A program made the translations under genes and the position numbers. A DNA stretch of 37,952 nucleotides from an uncultured Eubacteriales bacterium (GTDB taxonomy: Bacteria; Bacillota; Clostridia; Christensenellales; CAG-138), in NCBI GenBank assembly GCA_900544965.1, contig UQXE01000020.1, positions 1 through 37,952 on the forward strand. Direction: 5' to 3'. Positions 7,818-14,818 of this stretch are shown here, in pieces. Positions within the stretch are counted from its first letter, which is position 1. Each line of letters opens with the position of its first letter. Below the pieces are notes generated by a model that saw only the letters and a program-made list of their open reading frames with translations, did no database searches and was not told the DNA's origin.

Positions 7818-7874
7818 GATTTAAAGTCAAGGTATGGGTCAATTAACAATCCCAGGGTTCTTTGACAGTCTGAA
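7818..7874. repeat. 57-bp dispersed repeat, copy B
   Basis: It matches 3544-3600. The block 7846-7874 (containing CCCAGGGTTCTTTGACAGTC) shares 26 of 29 bases with copy A. It sits 28 bases beyond the 110-bp element, so two repeat families are adjacent here. Confidence 0.7.
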
Positions 7875-8147
7875 TTAATTCTATCACGCGCCGGACCAGC
7901 CGGCAACCTTATATGTAAATATTTAAACCGGATGAAGAAATACCACCGGCATATAAGGCTATTTAAAGACGGTTATTTACAAATAAATCTTTTTATAGAT
8001 TATAAAATATTGTATAGCATGTCCATAATAGCGCATTATTTCACAAAAAATAAACGGACAAATAATATAATAGCGAATTTTAGATTGCAAATATTAGCAC
8101 TATCATTTATAATGTTCAGTAAGAAAAATACTATCGGAGGTATCGCC

Positions 8148-8945
8148 ATGCCAGCTTTGATGAAAATACGCTCTGCATACTCATCCCTTCCATCAGCCGA
8201 GTGCAAAGTCGCAGACTTCATACTAAATGACCCCAAGCAGGCTTCACTTATGGTTATCAACGATATCGCGCGCGCGTCGAATGTCAGCGTCCCTTCGGTG
8301 ACCAGGCTTGCGCGCAAGCTGGGGTATGACGGCTTTATGGAATTCCGCGTGGCTCTCGCGGCGGGAGGAACCGACCCGATTACCATGGAGACCGAGCCAC
8401 TGAACGCATCCGATTCCGACGAAGCGGCAATCGAAAAGATGTTTTTATCCTCAATGCGCTGCGTCGAAGACACCATGAAGGTGCTCGACGCGAAGAAGCT
8501 GGCGAGGTTTGTCGATGAGATTGTCGCGGCGCACCGCGTGGCGATAACGGGGCTGGGGGCGTCCGGACATTTGGCGGTGATAACGGCCGAGCATCTGGGG
8601 TTGTTGGGCGTCGACGCCGCCGCAACCATTGACGAGCACATGATAAAGGTGCGCGCGTCGCATCTCAAGGAAGGCGACGTTATGCTGGCGGTTTCACGCA
8701 CCGGCGCAACCAAGGTTGTAAACGACGCGATTAAGATCGCCCATAAAAACGGCGCAAAGTGCGCAATGATAAGCAACAATGTAAGTTCATCCGTATCAGC
8801 GCTGTGCGATTATTTCTTCTGTACCGCACGTATACCGGATGTGCTGGAGCTGGTGGGACGGGAGACAAATATTTCCCAGTACGTTCTGCTTGAAACGCTT
8901 TCGTTCATGGTAAGCCGCAAGCTGAACGCCGGCGAAAAGTTCTAA
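8148..8945 (+). CDS. RpiR/MurR-family transcriptional regulator (HTH plus SIS domain)
   Basis: 265 residues. The N-terminal HTH_6 domain (1-77) contains LPSAECKVADFIL and SVPSVTRLARKLGYDGFMEF. The C-terminal SIS domain (about 105-255, with ITGLGASGHLA and LAVSRTGATKVV) binds phosphosugars, which usually set activity in this family. The start is ATG 8148 with CGGAGG at 8135-8140; an in-phase upstream extension to 7932 is AT-rich, lacks family similarity and is rejected. The stop overlaps the ATG of the PHP gene (TAATG), so both are one operon. The signal sugar is not shown by the sequence. Confidence 0.9.
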   Translation: MPALMKIRSAYSSLPSAECKVADFILNDPKQASLMVINDIARASNVSVPSVTRLARKLGYDGFMEFRVALAAGGTDPITMETEPLNASDSDEAAIEKMFLSSMRCVEDTMKVLDAKKLARFVDEIVAAHRVAITGLGASGHLAVITAEHLGLLGVDAAATIDEHMIKVRASHLKEGDVMLAVSRTGATKVVNDAIKIAHKNGAKCAMISNNVSSSVSALCDYFFCTARIPDVLELVGRETNISQYVLLETLSFMVSRKLNAGEKF

Positions 8946-9652
8946 TGCTTCGCATATACGCGGATTATCATACGCATACGGTATTCAGTCACGGAAAGGG
9001 CACTCCGGAGGAGAATGTCCTTTCCGCGATTTCTAAAGGGCTCAGGCGCGTGGCAATTTCGGAGCATGCGCCGGCCCACATGTTTTACGGCGTAAGGGGC
9101 GGCAGGCTGACAGAACTCAGGCGGGAGATAGACAGGCTCAACGTAAAATACGGGGACAGGATAGAGGTTTTAATGGGGCTTGAGTGCAATCTCACCGGAA
9201 ACGGCCTCTGCGATGTGCCAAAGAACCCAGGCATGTTCGACCTGCTTATCCTTGGATATCATAAGGGCGTGTTTCCATCAAACGGCTTTTCTCTCAAGGC
9301 TGTTTTGCAGCTGATGGGCATTGGGCTGGATCCTTACGGCAACGCCGAGGCGGTTGCCAGGGCGGCGGAACGCTATAGAATAACCTTTGTCTCCCATCCG
9401 GGGCTTTATATACCCATGGACATTGATATTCTAGCCAAAATGTCGGCCGCGCTGAAAGTACCGCTGGAGATAAACGGCGCCCGCGTTACCCTGAAAAAAG
9501 CCGAGCTTGAGCGGGCAAAGGCGCTTGGAGCCAGCTTTATAATAAACAGCGACGCGCATACGGCTGAAAATGTCGGGAACGTAAGTGCCGCGATAGCCGC
9601 CGCCGAGCAGGCCGGCGTGGAGGACCTGGTTGTGAATCTTGAGAGGTGCTGA
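8945..9652 (+). CDS. PHP-domain phosphoesterase (YcdX/histidinol-phosphatase-like)
   Basis: 235 residues forming a single PHP domain with the expected metal ligands: YADYHTHTVFSHG near the N-terminus, EHAP at about 41-44, ECN at about 78-80, an SHPG block, and NSDAH near residue 200. These bind two or three metal ions and hydrolyse phosphoesters; the substrate cannot be told from sequence. It is translationally coupled to the RpiR gene by a TAATG overlap and has no strong ribosome site of its own. It lacks the polymerase domains of PolX. The pairing with a sugar-phosphate-responsive regulator hints at a sugar phosphate or nucleotide substrate, which is inference. Confidence 0.88.
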   Translation: MLRIYADYHTHTVFSHGKGTPEENVLSAISKGLRRVAISEHAPAHMFYGVRGGRLTELRREIDRLNVKYGDRIEVLMGLECNLTGNGLCDVPKNPGMFDLLILGYHKGVFPSNGFSLKAVLQLMGIGLDPYGNAEAVARAAERYRITFVSHPGLYIPMDIDILAKMSAALKVPLEINGARVTLKKAELERAKALGASFIINSDAHTAENVGNVSAAIAAAEQAGVEDLVVNLERC

Positions 9653-9857
9653 CAGGGCCTTTTATTGGTTGATTGATAAAATTTAGTTTTTAGCCGCTAC
9701 TACAAATACCGGGCAAGGATTCATATGCCTTTTTATTGATCGCGTAAACGCATTGTTCATGCTGGTTTGCCGATTCCATACCCTGTTTCTTTCAAACACC
9801 ATTTCACCCATTTTCAGCCTAAGTAAATAACCCGCCCCACGCCAACGTCCGCGCAGC

Positions 9858-10442
9858 TTATAACCGGCGGCTGTACAGCCTTACCTCGTCTATTCTATAG
9901 CAATGCCTCCCCAGTTCATCCTTCCGGTTCGCCGGAGCGCCGAACACCAGCTCTTCGGGCCCGTAGATGTTACCAATAGCTTCGCTGTTGAGCAGCGGCA
10001 GGCACTCTGCGCCCCGCGCATAACAGCGTATCCAGGTATGGTCTTGCACAAGCGAAAAGCCGATAGACCGATAAAACTCATTTGCCGCCATATCCTCCTG
10101 GGTCCATAGCTCACAATAGCTGATACCCTGCGCAAGCATCATGCGCCGGGCCGTTTTCCACAGCTTTGTGGCTACGCCGCGGTTGCGGTACTCAGGCAGC
10201 ACGGCCATGTGCCATATTATAGCGCCGCGCCCGATGTTTATACTCAACTCGCAGGAATCCAACTCAGCGGACAGCAGGCCGATGATGTTTCCATTATCCA
10301 CGGCAACGAGGTCAACCGATGGATGCGGATAACCCTCCTTTTCCCTCTTTACATCGTTAAAATAGGAGCAGTCCAGAAACGACACCGCTCTGCATACCAG
10401 CCATCCATGTTCGTCCGAATCCCTGTATGTTCTAATCACCAT
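9858..10442 (-). CDS. GNAT-family N-acetyltransferase
   Basis: 194 residues with one GNAT fold (about 2-140). Motif A is visible as WHMAVLPEYRNRGVATKLWK, where the R-x-x-G-x-A loop binds acetyl-CoA. It is followed by ANEFYRSIGF, the usual motif B. About 50 extra residues at the C-terminus are not typical of minimal GNATs. The ATG at 10442 is followed at once by GTG, and GGGAG lies about 15 bases upstream, so the start is slightly uncertain. It stands alone, with a 1.3-kb gene-poor region behind its promoter side. Acceptor substrate unknown. Confidence 0.85.
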   Translation of the reverse strand: MVIRTYRDSDEHGWLVCRAVSFLDCSYFNDVKREKEGYPHPSVDLVAVDNGNIIGLLSAELDSCELSINIGRGAIIWHMAVLPEYRNRGVATKLWKTARRMMLAQGISYCELWTQEDMAANEFYRSIGFSLVQDHTWIRCYARGAECLPLLNSEAIGNIYGPEELVFGAPANRKDELGRHCYRIDEVRLYSRRL

Positions 10443-11627
10443 AGCGGTATTCGCGCTCCCTTCTCTTATCCACAGTTTCCTTCCCCCTCTGTTAGATATG
10501 AAGCCATTTGGTTTTATTGTGAGTTTTACAATATAACGCTTAACATGCTTCCCTCTTACGGGCTTAGTCCTGCACTAGGGTTTGCAACCCGTTAGCCAGT
10601 ATAGGTTATTATACTAGGATTGTCAACTCACTATGGCCTGGACCGGGGATTAAGGCGTCCTATGAATTCTCCTTTGTTATCAAGCAAAGCCGTTAGAAAG
10701 GGGCTGGGACTGCTGTTTTAGCTCAGGGAAATAAAACAGCCGGTTATATCGCAGGATTTTGCGCTTGTCTGCGAAAAAAGAAATCCTATGCCTAAGGAAC
10801 AGCTGGCGGTACTTTTGCTATTTCCCAGGAAATATTATTTGTAAACGGTTATGCCAGAAAGCATGGCGGGGCAGGCAAGAATTGCCCTAACAATTAAAGC
10901 CTTCCGTGATTTATGTTTGCGGGCGGGAGTTAATGCTGAACTGCTAGCAATACCCCCAGTTGACGAGGGTAAACAAGCCTTAGGGGACGGATTTAGTCCA
11001 TTTCCATGTTCTCGTAGTTTGAAATAGTGCTGCTAGTCCCGCGCTCCCCAGCCTTGCGCTTGCTACAAGGCCAACTCCTTTAGCTCTCCGGAGCGTACGG
11101 AGATTGCATTATGCTGGACTTTTTGCGGCGCCATTGGGCACTTCGTAAGCTTTGGTCAGGCTGTCCGTTATTTATCCGATTTTTTTATGACTTAAACTTT
11201 ATTTTTACGAAATTCATCGTTGGTTTATCGTCTGGGGTAATTAAAACCGCCGCGCAGATAGAAGCGATTTATTTTGCCCGGATGGTTCTGAGTTAAGTTG
11301 TACTTCATGCGCCGTCCGGTTTCTCCGTTCCATTCAGGCTAAGGTTTCGGGGTATGAGCGTTACGCCGGTTATCACCAGCGCGTAGAGCCTACCGCTATA
11401 CGATAGTATAATGATTCTTTAATCATCCGACGGTTATACAAAATGCCTCCAATATACCCCGTTGCAATTCCCCGTTGGGTTTATCCTAGCCGTCCAGGTT
11501 TCTGTATACCCTGTTTTAAACCTGTGCGACATAGCGCTTCCTCATAAATATTTCTGACTATCCATTCCGATATATTCAATTTATTGACGTGCGGCGCTCA
11601 ACTGCAAATCGAGCAGACCGCTTTACA
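10443..11627. other. 1.2-kb gene-poor region
   Basis: No frame with a recognisable domain or a good ribosome site was found; the 61-codon frame at 11111 looks accidental. No tRNA-like cloverleaf was seen. The only sequence element noticed is the Noc-box-like site at 10819. Base composition changes repeatedly along the region, as expected of decayed or accreted DNA. Confidence 0.5.
10819..10834. promoter_or_regulatory. Noc-binding-site-like palindrome
   Basis: TATTTCCCAGGAAATA differs at one central base from the Bacillus subtilis Noc site as I recall it (TATTTCCCGGGAAATA). A second copy of the same 14-bp core is at 29424-29437. The noc gene lies 8.8 kb away, and its recognition helix looks canonical, so binding is plausible. 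Confidence 0.5.
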
Positions 11628-11656
11628 TGGACATATTAGCTCCCACGCGTTATAAT
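11628..11656 (+). promoter_or_regulatory. Probable promoter of the methyltransferase gene
   Basis: TGGACA (11628-11633), a 17-bp spacer and a perfect TATAAT (11651-11656) lie 85 bases before the start codon. Confidence 0.55.
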
Positions 11657-11740
11657 TACTACCGAGGGAACGGTTACGTCGCCTTTATTGATTAACTTAC
11701 GGGACTTTAACAATACCGCAATAGAACGGAGGAAGCGCCG

Positions 11741-12373
11741 ATGCTTGACAGCAGGGGTTTTGATATGTGGGCGGATGGGTACGATGAGAGCGTAGCCCTC
11801 TGCGAGGAGAATGGGGAGTACCCCTTTGCCGGCTACCGCGAGCTTCTAAACGCCATATATAACGAGGTGAGAAGACGCGAACGCGCCAGCGTGTTGGACG
11901 TGGGATTTGGTACGGGGATACTTGCGAAGAAATTGTACGACTGCGGCTGTGAAATATACGGGATAGATTTTTCACAGAGGATGGTCGATATAGCCAGGGA
12001 GAAGATGCCTGGCGCGATGCTAGTGCAGCATGATTTCAGCCGCGGACTTCCCGACTCGATAAAGAACAGGAGGTTTGACTATATAGTCAGCACATACGCC
12101 ATACATCACCTTGACGGCCGGGAAAAGACGGGGCTGATACGGGAGATGCTTCAATGCCTGAGCGGCCAAGGGCTTATACTCATAGGGGACGTTGCGTTTG
12201 AAACCAGGGCAATGCTTAATGAATGTAGGGAAAGGTGCGCCCCCGGGGAATGGGACGACGACGAGGTCTATATAGTGTTTGATGAACTGACCAGGGACCT
12301 TGACGGCGCGAGGCTGGACTTCAGGCGGATATCGCACTGTGCGGGCATTGTGAGCGTGCGTGGATTGAAATAG
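11741..12373 (+). CDS. Class I SAM-dependent methyltransferase, 3' end made of a CRISPR repeat fragment
   Basis: 210 residues. The N-terminus MLDSRGFDMWADGYDESV is characteristic of a Clostridia/Bacilli methyltransferase family of this length. Motif I is VLDVGFGTGILAKKL (about 50-64), the acidic ribose-binding residue sits in IYGIDFS, and YIVSTYAIHHL is motif IV. Substrate unknown. The start ATG follows GGAGGA. The last five codons and the stop (gtg cgt gga ttg aaa tag) are the 3' half of a type I-C CRISPR repeat at 12356-12371, so the native terminus has been replaced over a few residues. Family members end near this point, so the enzyme may still be active. Confidence 0.85.
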   Translation: MLDSRGFDMWADGYDESVALCEENGEYPFAGYRELLNAIYNEVRRRERASVLDVGFGTGILAKKLYDCGCEIYGIDFSQRMVDIAREKMPGAMLVQHDFSRGLPDSIKNRRFDYIVSTYAIHHLDGREKTGLIREMLQCLSGQGLILIGDVAFETRAMLNECRERCAPGEWDDDEVYIVFDELTRDLDGARLDFRRISHCAGIVSVRGLK

Positions 12374-12439
12374 GCCCAGCATGGTCGCCTTTATGGGCTC
12401 GTCGGGCGTCGCACCCCGTGTGGGTGGGTGGATTGAAAT
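12356..12439 (+). CRISPR. Left fragment of a split CRISPR array: half repeat, one spacer, one repeat
   Basis: 12356-12371 is the last 16 bases of the repeat (GTGCGTGGATTGAAAT). A 36-nt spacer follows (12372-12407), then a full 32-nt repeat at 12408-12439 with one change in its second arm (GGGTGGGTGG). The array then stops, and a toxin-antitoxin operon follows until 13115. No leader or cas1/cas2 lies to the left. Confidence 0.9.
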
Positions 12440-12473
12440 TGTGAGTAGGACAATCAAAAATGTCAATAAATTT

Positions 12474-12520
12474 ATCTATATTATGTTGACGATATAAATA
12501 AAAAGTGGCATACTATAGAT
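12474..12520 (+). promoter_or_regulatory. Promoter and inverted-repeat operator of the toxin-antitoxin operon
   Basis: ATCTATATTATG (12474-12485) and CATACTATAGAT (12509-12520) form an inverted repeat with 11 of 12 positions paired. The left arm ends just before TTGACG (12486-12491), and the right arm covers the -10-like TACTAT (12511-12516). The antitoxin, or its complex with toxin, should bind here and block polymerase. Confidence 0.6.
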
Positions 12521-12545
12521 AATAAATAGAAAGGAGTTTATATCT

Positions 12546-12812
12546 ATGGCTCAAACAAATATCAATATCCGAATGGACGAGAACTTAAAAAAACAATTTG
12601 ACTATTTATGCAATGAACTTGGTATGAGTATGACTACGGCGTTTAATATTTTCGCAAAGACTATGGTACGCCAACAAGGTATGCCATTTGAAATTACGCT
12701 TAAATCTCCAAACTCTGAAACCTTGGCGGCTATTGACGACGTAAACCATGAGCGCAATCTCAGCAAGTCCTTTCACAGCGTAGCGGAATTGATGGAGGAC
12801 TTAAATGCTTGA
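12546..12812 (+). CDS. dinJ: RelB/DinJ-family antitoxin
   Basis: 88 residues. The N-terminal ribbon-helix-helix (about 1-45) includes TNINIRMDENLKKQFDYLCN and GMSMTTAFNIFAK, the DinJ/RelB signature. The C-terminal half, which normally wraps the toxin, is acidic and ends MEDLNA. It neutralises the YafQ-type toxin encoded next and represses the operon through its N-terminal domain. The ATG at 12546 follows AAGGAG. The reading frame overlaps the toxin start by 8 bp, giving coupled synthesis. The operon lies inside a CRISPR array, between the repeats ending at 12439 and starting at 13115. It is more AT-rich than the surrounding genes, which suggests transfer from elsewhere. Confidence 0.9.
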   Translation: MAQTNINIRMDENLKKQFDYLCNELGMSMTTAFNIFAKTMVRQQGMPFEITLKSPNSETLAAIDDVNHERNLSKSFHSVAELMEDLNA

Positions 12813-13077
12813 AATAAGGTATTCGGCAAAGTTCAAAAGGGATTTTAAAACTATTGTTAAAAGAGGATATAACCCTGACCTTCTTCAAGAGGTGCTGGAG
12901 ATTCTATGTAATGGGCAACCGCTACCGCCCCAATATAAAGATCATAGGCTGATGGGCAATTATGAGGGTTACAGGGAATGCCACATTACCACCGATTGGT
13001 TATTAATCTATAAAATAGAAAATGATATTCTGACTCTTACGTTAACCCGAACTGGGACCCACAGCGACCTGTTCTAA
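12805..13077 (+). CDS. yafQ: YafQ-family ribosome-dependent mRNA endonuclease toxin
   Basis: 90 residues of the RelE/ParE superfamily, YafQ branch. Typical features are the YSAKFKRDFK start, DHRLMGNYEGYRECH (His47 and His60), DWLLIYK (Asp64, Trp65) and the ending RTGTHSDLF (Arg82, His86, Phe90). These match the positions needed for mRNA cleavage in E. coli YafQ (His50, His63, Asp67, His87, Phe91), so the toxin looks intact and active. It cuts mRNA on the ribosome and slows growth until antitoxin is renewed. It ends 37 bases before the next CRISPR repeat. Confidence 0.92.
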   Translation: MLEIRYSAKFKRDFKTIVKRGYNPDLLQEVLEILCNGQPLPPQYKDHRLMGNYEGYRECHITTDWLLIYKIENDILTLTLTRTGTHSDLF

Positions 13078-13114
13078 CGCCTGACCTTAACTTAAGGGCG
13101 CTGATCCTTTCTAA

Positions 13115-13464
13115 TTCGCACCCCGTGTGGGTGCGTGGATTGAAATTTGTAAATGTTCATGAAATCATACTTGATAATTGTCGCACCCCATGTGGGGTGT
13201 GTGGATTGAAATTATCAGTATCCGCTCCAGCTGCAGGGCCTCGAAGGTCGCACCCCGTGTGGGTGTGTGGATTGAAATCCTCAGCAGCTTATACCGTAAT
13301 CGTTTATCGACTGTCGCACCCCGTGTGGGGTGCGTGGATTGAAATAATACAGGGTCGATAAACGTCGCGTACACGAAGAAGTCGCACCCCATGCGGGTGC
13401 GTGGATTGAAATGTGCTTGTTACGCCCGACACCGCTACCTGCTGGGTCGCACCCCGTGTGGGTG
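13115..13464 (+). CRISPR. CRISPR array remnant, type I-C-like repeats, no cas genes
   Basis: Repeats begin at 13115, 13180, 13247, 13313 and 13381, and a truncated one (19 nt) at 13446-13464. The consensus is 32 nt, GTCGCACCCC, GTGTGGGTGC, GTGGATTGAAAT, with a CGCACCC/GGGTGCG stem; repeats at 13180 and 13313 are 33 nt through one extra G. Spacers are 33, 34, 34, 35 and 33 nt. The repeat end GATTGAAAT places transcription on the plus strand. The sequence and length are of the type I-C class. Nearly every repeat differs from the others and both ends are broken, so the array is probably inactive for adaptation. Confidence 0.95.
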
Positions 13465-13697
13465 GCCAGGGGATAGGTTGGCTAAGATCAGCGTTGTCGA
13501 GGATTTGATTATTTGATTATATAAGGATTCCTTACGTACCGTCTTGGAACCGGCATGCGGATTAAATGGGAATTTATATTTAATGGCTGGAAGAATGGAC
13601 CGGCGCCGTAAACAGCGTTTGGCCCATTTCATTTACGGCTTTATTGGATATGGATATGGGAGCTCACCAAAGACCTATAAGCGTTTAAGCGTTTGCT

Positions 13698-14210
13698 TTA
13701 ATGTGTAAGCCTGAGGGTATATCTTACCTCCGCCGCTTTATTCGTAAAATGACTGTTTTTTTCCGTCCCGTCTAAAGCAAAGCCGAATTTCTCGTAGAAC
13801 TTCCTTGCTCTGACATTTTCTTTAAACACCCATAGAAAAACATCGGAAAAATTAAATTCCATAATTTTATTTAAGGCCGTTTTCATCATGGCGCATCCCA
13901 GCCCGCGGCCCCAGTATTGTTCAATGGTATATATTGATACGATTTCGGCAAAGCCGGGCAAATCTTCATCCCTTGATTCGCAAAACATAAACTCGCCGCA
14001 TGCAATATCCCCGTCCAATGCTATATAAAATTCCCCTCTTGGCGCTTGAAGCATTGTCCTGAACCGGTTAAAATTATTGTCAGGATCGCATTGCCTTGCC
14101 AGCTCGGCGGGCGGTATGATATGCTTATACGCGCTGGCCCATGACTCGGACAGGATTTTGGCCAGAGCGTATGCGTCTTCTATAGTCGCCTTCCTTATGA
14201 TATAATCCAT
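13698..14210 (-). CDS. GNAT-family N-acetyltransferase (RimI-like)
   Basis: 170 residues. The fold starts with MDYIIRKATIEDAYALAKIL. Motif A is IVSIYTIEQYWGRGLGCAMM with the R-G-x-G loop for acetyl-CoA, and motif B is NVRARKFYEKFGF. The substrate is not identifiable. The start is set at ATG 14208-14210 because GGAGAG ends 6 bases upstream; a GTG two codons earlier touches the ribosome site. It is the second GNAT in the window and is not closely similar to the first. The CRISPR remnant lies downstream and the BlaI operon is divergent, with about 240 bases between. Confidence 0.87.
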   Translation of the reverse strand: MDYIIRKATIEDAYALAKILSESWASAYKHIIPPAELARQCDPDNNFNRFRTMLQAPRGEFYIALDGDIACGEFMFCESRDEDLPGFAEIVSIYTIEQYWGRGLGCAMMKTALNKIMEFNFSDVFLWVFKENVRARKFYEKFGFALDGTEKNSHFTNKAAEVRYTLRLTH

Positions 14211-14384
14211 CCGCACTCTCCGTTTAAAGCAAATTGCAGTCCATTAGACCTATCCTCGGCAGACAAGGCTAATTATACCATGGCTACCGCTGTTGTTCAA
14301 GCAACCGTGGGGCGGCGGGTCCAATTTCAATAGGAGGGTGAGCCGCCTCTGATAGATCAAAATAAAAATTTCAGATTAGCACTG

Positions 14385-14427
14385 TTGACATGTCAGGTTT
14401 AATGGGTTAAACTTATGGTGGTTTAAC
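14385..14427 (+). promoter_or_regulatory. Promoter and GTTTAA operator of the BlaI/M56 operon
   Basis: Perfect TTGACA (14385-14390), a 17-bp spacer and TAAACT (14408-14413). GTTTAA (14397-14402) pairs with TTAAAC (14407-14412), and GTTAAAC (14406-14412) pairs with GTTTAAC (14421-14427), so three half-sites overlap the -10. The classical BlaI TACA/TGTA site is not obvious, so this may be a different operator sequence. Confidence 0.65.
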
Positions 14428-14453
14428 GCATTACACCTAAAGAGGAGGTAATT

Positions 14454-14816
14454 ATGGCAACGCCTAAGGTATTTGAAAGCGAGTACCGCTTTTGCCAAAT
14501 CCTGTGGGAGCACGAGCCGGTGAACAGCACAAGGCTTGTTCAGCTTTGCAGGGAGAGGCTGGGGTGGTCTAAAGCCACCACCTACACGGTGATACGCCGC
14601 CTGGCCCAGCGGGGCGTTTTAAAGAATGAAAACGCGATCGTATGCTCCCTGATCTCGAGGGATGAAGTGCAGGCGGCCGAGATAGATGAGCTGGTGGAAA
14701 AAACCTTTGACGGCTCTTTGCCCAAGTTCATAGCGGCGTTTACCAGGCATAGAAATCTCTCAAAGGACCAGATTGCCCAAATACGCCGCATGATAGACGC
14801 GCATGGGGAGGAATGA
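14454..14816 (+). CDS. BlaI/MecI/CopY-family transcriptional repressor
   Basis: 120 residues. A winged helix occupies about 8-75 (EYRFCQILWEHEPVNSTRLV and WSKATTYTVIRRLAQRGVL are the family blocks). The dimerisation helices follow (EIDELVEKTFDGSLPKFIAAF). In this family the repressor is cut by a partner M56 membrane protease when a signal is sensed, freeing the operon. The start codon has GAGGAGG upstream. The gene is followed within 3 bases by the M56 gene, so they form a classic sensor pair. No beta-lactamase or penicillin-binding protein gene is next to it, so the regulated target lies elsewhere or is the operon itself. Confidence 0.92.
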   Translation: MATPKVFESEYRFCQILWEHEPVNSTRLVQLCRERLGWSKATTYTVIRRLAQRGVLKNENAIVCSLISRDEVQAAEIDELVEKTFDGSLPKFIAAFTRHRNLSKDQIAQIRRMIDAHGEE

Positions 14817-14818
14817 GC

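Noticed and set aside
7932..8147. 72-residue N-terminal extension of the RpiR protein
   Set aside because: AT-rich, no family similarity, and a good ribosome site precedes ATG 8148.
8036..8779. 247-codon minus-strand frame opposite the RpiR gene
   Set aside because: Shadow of a clear HTH-SIS gene; Ser/Ala-rich with no domain.
10443..11740. tRNA or riboswitch in the long gene-free stretch
   Set aside because: No cloverleaf or known riboswitch core was recognisable by eye.
13125..13392. Open frames on both strands through the CRISPR array
   Set aside because: They translate the repeats themselves (recurring GLK or TRGAT patterns) and have no ribosome site.
13418..13433. TGTTACGCCCGACACC in a CRISPR spacer as a parS-like half-site
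   Set aside because: Only one half matches; the second half does not.
12356..13464. CreTA-type RNA antitoxin guarding a cas locus
   Set aside because: The module encodes a normal protein antitoxin with an intact RHH domain, and there are no cas genes here to guard.
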